Positions 15,162-17,631 of a DNA stretch of 17,631 bases are shown here, piece after piece. Where the stretch lies: the NCBI GenBank assembly GCA_031255975.1, contig JAIRRM010000040.1, forward strand, positions 1-17,631. Reading direction: 5' to 3'. The translations under genes and the position numbers were made by a program. The notes below the pieces were generated by a model that had not been told where the DNA came from, made no database searches, and saw only the letters and a list, made by a program, of their open reading frames with translations. The DNA comes from Propionibacteriaceae bacterium. GTDB lineage: Bacteria; Actinomycetota; Actinomycetes; Propionibacteriales; Propionibacteriaceae. The number at the start of each line of letters is the position of its first letter. Positions within the stretch are counted from its first letter, which is position 1.

Positions 15162-15187
15162 CGGGCACACCCGCCGGTACAGCCGTT

Positions 15188-15241
15188 CAACTGCGGCAAA
15201 TTACGGTCAATGTCAATAGCTGAACACAATTTTCGCAGTTG
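15188..15241. repeat. Inverted repeat in the pafB/gluQ divergent region
   Basis: CAACTGCG (15188-15195) and CGCAGTTG (15234-15241) are perfect complements. Inside them AATT recurs at 15199-15202 and 15228-15231, so each arm reads roughly CAACTGCG-N3-AATT. The AT-rich centre differs from its GC-rich surroundings. Paired sites between divergent genes suggest a binding site for a shared regulator, but the spacing is wide and chance is possible. Confidence 0.4.
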
Positions 15242-15272
15242 GACACAGCTACGTCCGGGATGAGGTGGTCAG

Positions 15273-15297
15273 CCGGATGCGTATCCGGGGATAGGCT
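15273..15297 (+). promoter_or_regulatory. Candidate gluQ leaderless promoter with overlapping palindrome
   Basis: TAGGCT (15292-15297) is followed by seven bases and the gluQ ATG, so the transcript would begin at the start codon. Just upstream, CCGGAT-GCGT-ATCCGG (15273-15288) forms a palindrome with 6-bp arms in the spacer region, a position where a bound repressor would block RNA polymerase. No standard -35 is visible. Confidence 0.5.
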
Positions 15298-15304
15298 GGA
15301 TGGT

Positions 15305-16198
15305 ATGGCCGGTCGGTTTGCTCCTTCTCCAACCTCCGACTTGCATCTGGGCAATCTGCGTACGGCGTTGCTGGCTTGGGTATACGCCCGCGCCGCCGCC
15401 CTGCCCTGTTACGTACGTATCGAGGACCTCGATCAGTGCCGTATCGCCGCCGCGCCTGAGATCGCCAACCGGCAACTGGAGGATTTGGCGACCCTAGGGC
15501 TGGATTGGGACGGCCCGGTGCTGCGGCAATCGGAACGATTCGACGTGTACCGCGCGGCGGCGGCCACGCTGCCGACGTACGAATGCTTCTGCACCCGCCG
15601 TGAAATCGCCGCAGCCGCGCAGGCCCCGCACGGTTCGTACCGCCCTTACCCTGGCACCTGCGCTCACCTCAGCGTGGCGGAACGCGACGCAAAACGCCGT
15701 ATTCGTCCGCCCGCCATCAGGGTTCGTGCCGCCGCCGTCAGATTCGGCATCCGTGATCGTTTCGCCGGGGCGGTAACCCGCACCGTGGACGACTTCGTGC
15801 TTATCCGCAACGACGGCCTCCCGGCGTACAACCTGGCAGTGGTGGTAGATGACGGGCTGCAAGGCGTTACCCAGGTAACCCGTGGTGCCGACCTGCTCGA
15901 TTCCGCCCCGAGGCAGGCGTGGTTGGCAAGCCGGTTGGGGTTCACCGTGCCGAGTTACATCCATGTCGGCATGGCGGTGAACCAAGCGGGCGACCGGCTT
16001 GCCAAGCGGGATGGCGCGGTCACACTGCGCGACCTGATGGCCGCCGGACAAGACGTGGCCACTGTCTACCGCAGCCTCACCGACTCACTGGGGTGGCCGG
16101 AAACCGCCTCCCCCCGTGACCTACTCACCCTGGTGCGAAAACAACCGGAACTGCTCGACGCCCCGCGCGTGTCCAAACCTTGGACCGTGGCCTGCTGA
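15305..16198 (+). CDS. gluQ: Glutamyl-Q tRNA(Asp) synthetase
   Basis: GluQ (YadB) is a truncated paralogue of glutamyl-tRNA synthetase. It attaches glutamate to the queuosine base at position 34 of tRNA(Asp) instead of to a tRNA end. The 297-residue length, without an anticodon-binding domain, is right for the family. It shows RFAPSPTSDLHLGNL with the HIGH-like HLGN (14-17), RIEDLDQCR, and the zinc ligands Cys94, Cys96, Tyr115 and Cys119. The KMSKS-like RLAKRDG (231-237) is the form I associate with actinobacterial members. ATG at 15305 begins exactly at the conserved AGRFAPSPT, and earlier in-frame starts would add 22 unrelated residues. It is the only plus-strand gene. Its presence implies that the organism makes or salvages queuosine. 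Confidence 0.93.
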   Translation: MAGRFAPSPTSDLHLGNLRTALLAWVYARAAALPCYVRIEDLDQCRIAAAPEIANRQLEDLATLGLDWDGPVLRQSERFDVYRAAAATLPTYECFCTRREIAAAAQAPHGSYRPYPGTCAHLSVAERDAKRRIRPPAIRVRAAAVRFGIRDRFAGAVTRTVDDFVLIRNDGLPAYNLAVVVDDGLQGVTQVTRGADLLDSAPRQAWLASRLGFTVPSYIHVGMAVNQAGDRLAKRDGAVTLRDLMAAGQDVATVYRSLTDSLGWPETASPRDLLTLVRKQPELLDAPRVSKPWTVAC

Positions 16199-16255
16199 CT
16201 TTGACCTGGTCGCAGCTACCGCGCCCTCGGGGCCGCAACACCAGTTAGCCTTAGG

Positions 16256-16285
16256 CTTTCGGGCACTCGCAACCGCGCCCGAAAG
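16256..16285. terminator. Hairpin between convergent gluQ and FKBP genes
   Basis: CTTTCGGGC (16256-16264) pairs perfectly with GCCCGAAAG (16277-16285) around a 12-nt loop, and a GG/CC extension is possible past one bulge. It lies in the 154-nt gap between two convergent genes, where a bidirectional terminator is expected. No T tract follows on either strand, so termination here is inferred from position and stem strength. Confidence 0.5.
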
Positions 16286-16327
16286 GCCGCCGCTGGGCCA
16301 AGATCAGGAAAGGCGGGGAGTCGGTGC

Positions 16328-16347
16328 CCCTCGCCGCGAGTCGAGGG
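16328..16347 (-). terminator. Possible U-less terminator hairpin after the FKBP gene
   Basis: CCCTCG (16328-16333) and CGAGGG (16342-16347) form a 6-bp stem with an 8-nt loop, 5 nt after the FKBP stop codon on the minus strand. There is no T tract. It may act together with the neighbouring 16256-16285 hairpin, or be a chance structure. Confidence 0.35.
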
Positions 16348-16352
16348 ATTGC

Positions 16353-17366
16353 CTATTCGGTGCCAGAGACCACGTACAGGATGTCTACCACGTAAAGCAG
16401 TGTCTGGCCGGGTTCCAAACCGCGCGCGGTGTCGCCGTCGGGGTAAGCGTCAGCCGGGGGCACCACCAGCAGCACTCGGCTGCCGACGCTCTGCCCGAGC
16501 AGACCTTTCTGCCAACCCGAGATCAGCGTGTTCAGTTGAGCGACCACGCTGTTCGACCCGTAGCTTCCGGAAAGCACCGCGCCGGTGGCGTAGTTCACCT
16601 CAACGTAGTTCACCACCGCATAATCGGTGGCGGTGACCTGACGCGCATCCACACCCTTCACCAGCGTGGTGACAACGGTCTCGGTGGGCGCGGCCACCCC
16701 TGGCCGCGACTGCGGAATCGGCACCTCGTTGTCGAGGTTCACGATGGCGTAGTCGTTGCCATCGGTCACCGTAGTACCGGTCGGCTCATAGTACTGGCCG
16801 TCCACCAGATCTATCACAAACACCAAGGTGTCGCCCACCTCAATGCCCGCGGTAGGCCTGCCTTCGACATACCCATCTGCACTGGTGATAGCCACCAAGA
16901 TACGACTACCCACCGTCTGCCCCACCAAGGCCTTGGTGAACCCGTCGATAAAGCCGTTGGCGTAACCCATGTACGGACTGTCGCCGTAGTTGCCGTCAAA
17001 CTTCTCACCATCACGGGTGTTATAGCCCGCGTAGAAGATGCCGATAATGCCGTCTTCATGAGCCGCCGGGCCAGTGCCCTTTACGAGCGTGGCGATCAGT
17101 GTGGTGTCGGCCCGCAATGGGGTGTCGAAACTGACTTCTGGCTCGACACCCAAAGCGGTGCCGCTCACCATTATCTGATCGAGGCTGGTAAGCGGTTTCC
17201 ATTCCACCGGGTCTGGGGTTTCGGTGGGTGTGGTGTCTTCGGATGTGGACGCGCCCGGTGTGTCTGTGGTGCTGGGGGGCGGATCGGTGTTGTCGTCGGA
17301 GCATCCGGCGAACAGCAACGCGCAGGCAGCGGCTAAGGCAAGGGCGGCGACACGGGCTTTCTTCAC
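16353..17366 (-). CDS. Two-domain FKBP-type peptidyl-prolyl isomerase lipoprotein
   Basis: This 337-residue lipoprotein has a signal peptide (MKKARVAALALAAACALLFA) ending in Cys22 within LFAGC. A long Thr/Pro/Asp-rich linker to about residue 54 follows. Two FKBP-like domains come next (about 88-190 and 228-333). In domain 1, KFDGNYG and FIDGFTKALVGQTVGSRILVAI correspond to the FDSS and VIPGWEEGL stretches, with Phe in place of the pocket Trp. In domain 2, ISGWQKGLLGQSVGSRVLLVVPP keeps Trp, but FDSS is replaced by LSGS. Each domain therefore lacks part of the usual active site, so isomerase activity is uncertain; chaperoning of exported proteins outside the membrane is likely. GTG at 17366 is chosen because it gives a normal signal peptide and follows TAACCT by 7 nt; an ATG at 17429 would add 21 odd residues. 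FKBP genes beside pafBC are known in actinobacteria. Confidence 0.88.
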   Translation of the reverse strand: MKKARVAALALAAACALLFAGCSDDNTDPPPSTTDTPGASTSEDTTPTETPDPVEWKPLTSLDQIMVSGTALGVEPEVSFDTPLRADTTLIATLVKGTGPAAHEDGIIGIFYAGYNTRDGEKFDGNYGDSPYMGYANGFIDGFTKALVGQTVGSRILVAITSADGYVEGRPTAGIEVGDTLVFVIDLVDGQYYEPTGTTVTDGNDYAIVNLDNEVPIPQSRPGVAAPTETVVTTLVKGVDARQVTATDYAVVNYVEVNYATGAVLSGSYGSNSVVAQLNTLISGWQKGLLGQSVGSRVLLVVPPADAYPDGDTARGLEPGQTLLYVVDILYVVSGTE

Positions 17367-17373
17367 CCGCACA

Positions 17374-17379
17374 AGGTTA
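17374..17379 (-). promoter_or_regulatory. Candidate -10 element for the FKBP lipoprotein gene
   Basis: TAACCT (17379-17374) lies 7 nt before the GTG start, with no Shine-Dalgarno sequence between them, as in the other leaderless candidates. No convincing -35 is visible. Confidence 0.45.
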
Positions 17380-17514
17380 CCAGCAACGCTCGGCACGTGC
17401 TTCGCGTGAATACGACAGAGACGACGCATAAAAAGACGATCATCTCAACGCATGGGTTGCGCCCGGCAAAACCTCCAACACTCCGATGATCTTGGCGAAC
17501 GCCAGCAATCATCA

Positions 17515-17558
17515 GTCATTCCACCCCGTCTCCGTCATTCCGGCCCCCGAGCCGGAAT
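17515..17558. repeat. REP-like palindromic element
   Basis: GTCATTCC occurs twice (17515-17522 and 17534-17541). The second copy opens the hairpin ATTCCGGC-CCCCGA-GCCGGAAT (17537-17558), a perfect 8-bp stem. GTCATTCCGGC...GCCGGAAT hairpins of this kind recur as intergenic repeats in many bacterial genomes. It sits in the gene-free right end (17380-17631), where I see no supported reading frame. Confidence 0.55.
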
Positions 17559-17631
17559 CTCCCCACGCCCCCGAAACTTCTCGCAAATGAACAGCAACCC
17601 TACACACCAAAGGACGTGCCAGCAACAGCAT

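Noticed and set aside
15136..15168. N-terminal extension of PafB by 11 residues to 15168
   Set aside because: It would place the perfect AAGGAGGT inside the coding sequence. The GTG at 15135 is 5 nt after it and matches the family start.
16252..16257. TAGGCT on the plus strand between gluQ and the FKBP gene
   Set aside because: No start codon lies 6-8 nt downstream and no plus-strand gene follows; it is part of the convergent hairpin.
17588..17631. A short plus-strand frame from ATG 17588 running off the right edge
   Set aside because: Only 14 codons are visible, with no Shine-Dalgarno sequence, a composition rich in Gln and Asn, and no recognisable start of a known protein.

Overview
The window reads as chromosomal DNA from a high-GC Gram-positive bacterium of the phylum Actinomycetota. 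The reasons are the pafB-pafC-diacylglycerol kinase-helY block, frequent GTG starts, several lipoproteins, and apparent leaderless starts that sit 6-7 nt after a TANNNT hexamer. I cannot name the genus. All genes but one (gluQ) lie on the minus strand, so transcription runs mostly from right to left. I see no transposase, phage gene, CRISPR array, tRNA or rRNA.

Layout from left to right. (1) At 1-360 is the 5' end of ilvB (acetolactate synthase large subunit), preceded by a transcription attenuator. A nine-residue leader peptide rich in Ile, Leu and Val (289-318) is followed by a hairpin and then by an intrinsic terminator with a T6 tract. (2) At 539-7544 is a putative uptake cluster, read right to left: solute-binding lipoprotein, fused two-domain permease, MalK/FbpC-type ATPase, an unrecognised lipoprotein and a DUF624 (YesL-like) membrane protein. 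Its substrate is unknown. A palindromic operator candidate lies upstream, and a 13-bp hairpin separates the binding-protein gene from the permease gene. (3) At 7703-9966 are an ABC-2 exporter pair and hisF. (4) At 10123-15135 is a tightly overlapping run: pafB, pafC, a diacylglycerol kinase-family lipid kinase and helY. PafBC is a DNA-damage-responsive transcription activator in mycobacteria. This HelY is about 200 residues shorter than usual. The tatA-tatC pair found between pafC and the kinase gene in many actinobacteria is absent here. (5) At 15305-17366, gluQ lies divergent to pafB and convergent to a two-domain FKBP lipoprotein gene. (6) The last 200 bases hold no gene that I can support and contain a REP-like palindrome.

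The most striking pattern is translational rather than a new enzyme system. Genes with a good Shine-Dalgarno sequence (for example the binding protein, permease, ATPase, pafB and pafC) lack a TANNNT box just before the start. Six reading frames without a Shine-Dalgarno sequence (ilvB leader, hisF, exporter ATPase, lipid kinase, gluQ, FKBP lipoprotein) have a -10-like hexamer 6-7 nt before the start codon. In three of them it is exactly TAGGCT-N7-start. This predicts leaderless mRNAs, including promoters buried in the upstream gene for hisF and the lipid kinase. I did not find a convincing, wholly new multi-gene system; the uptake cluster of unknown substrate is the best functional unknown.
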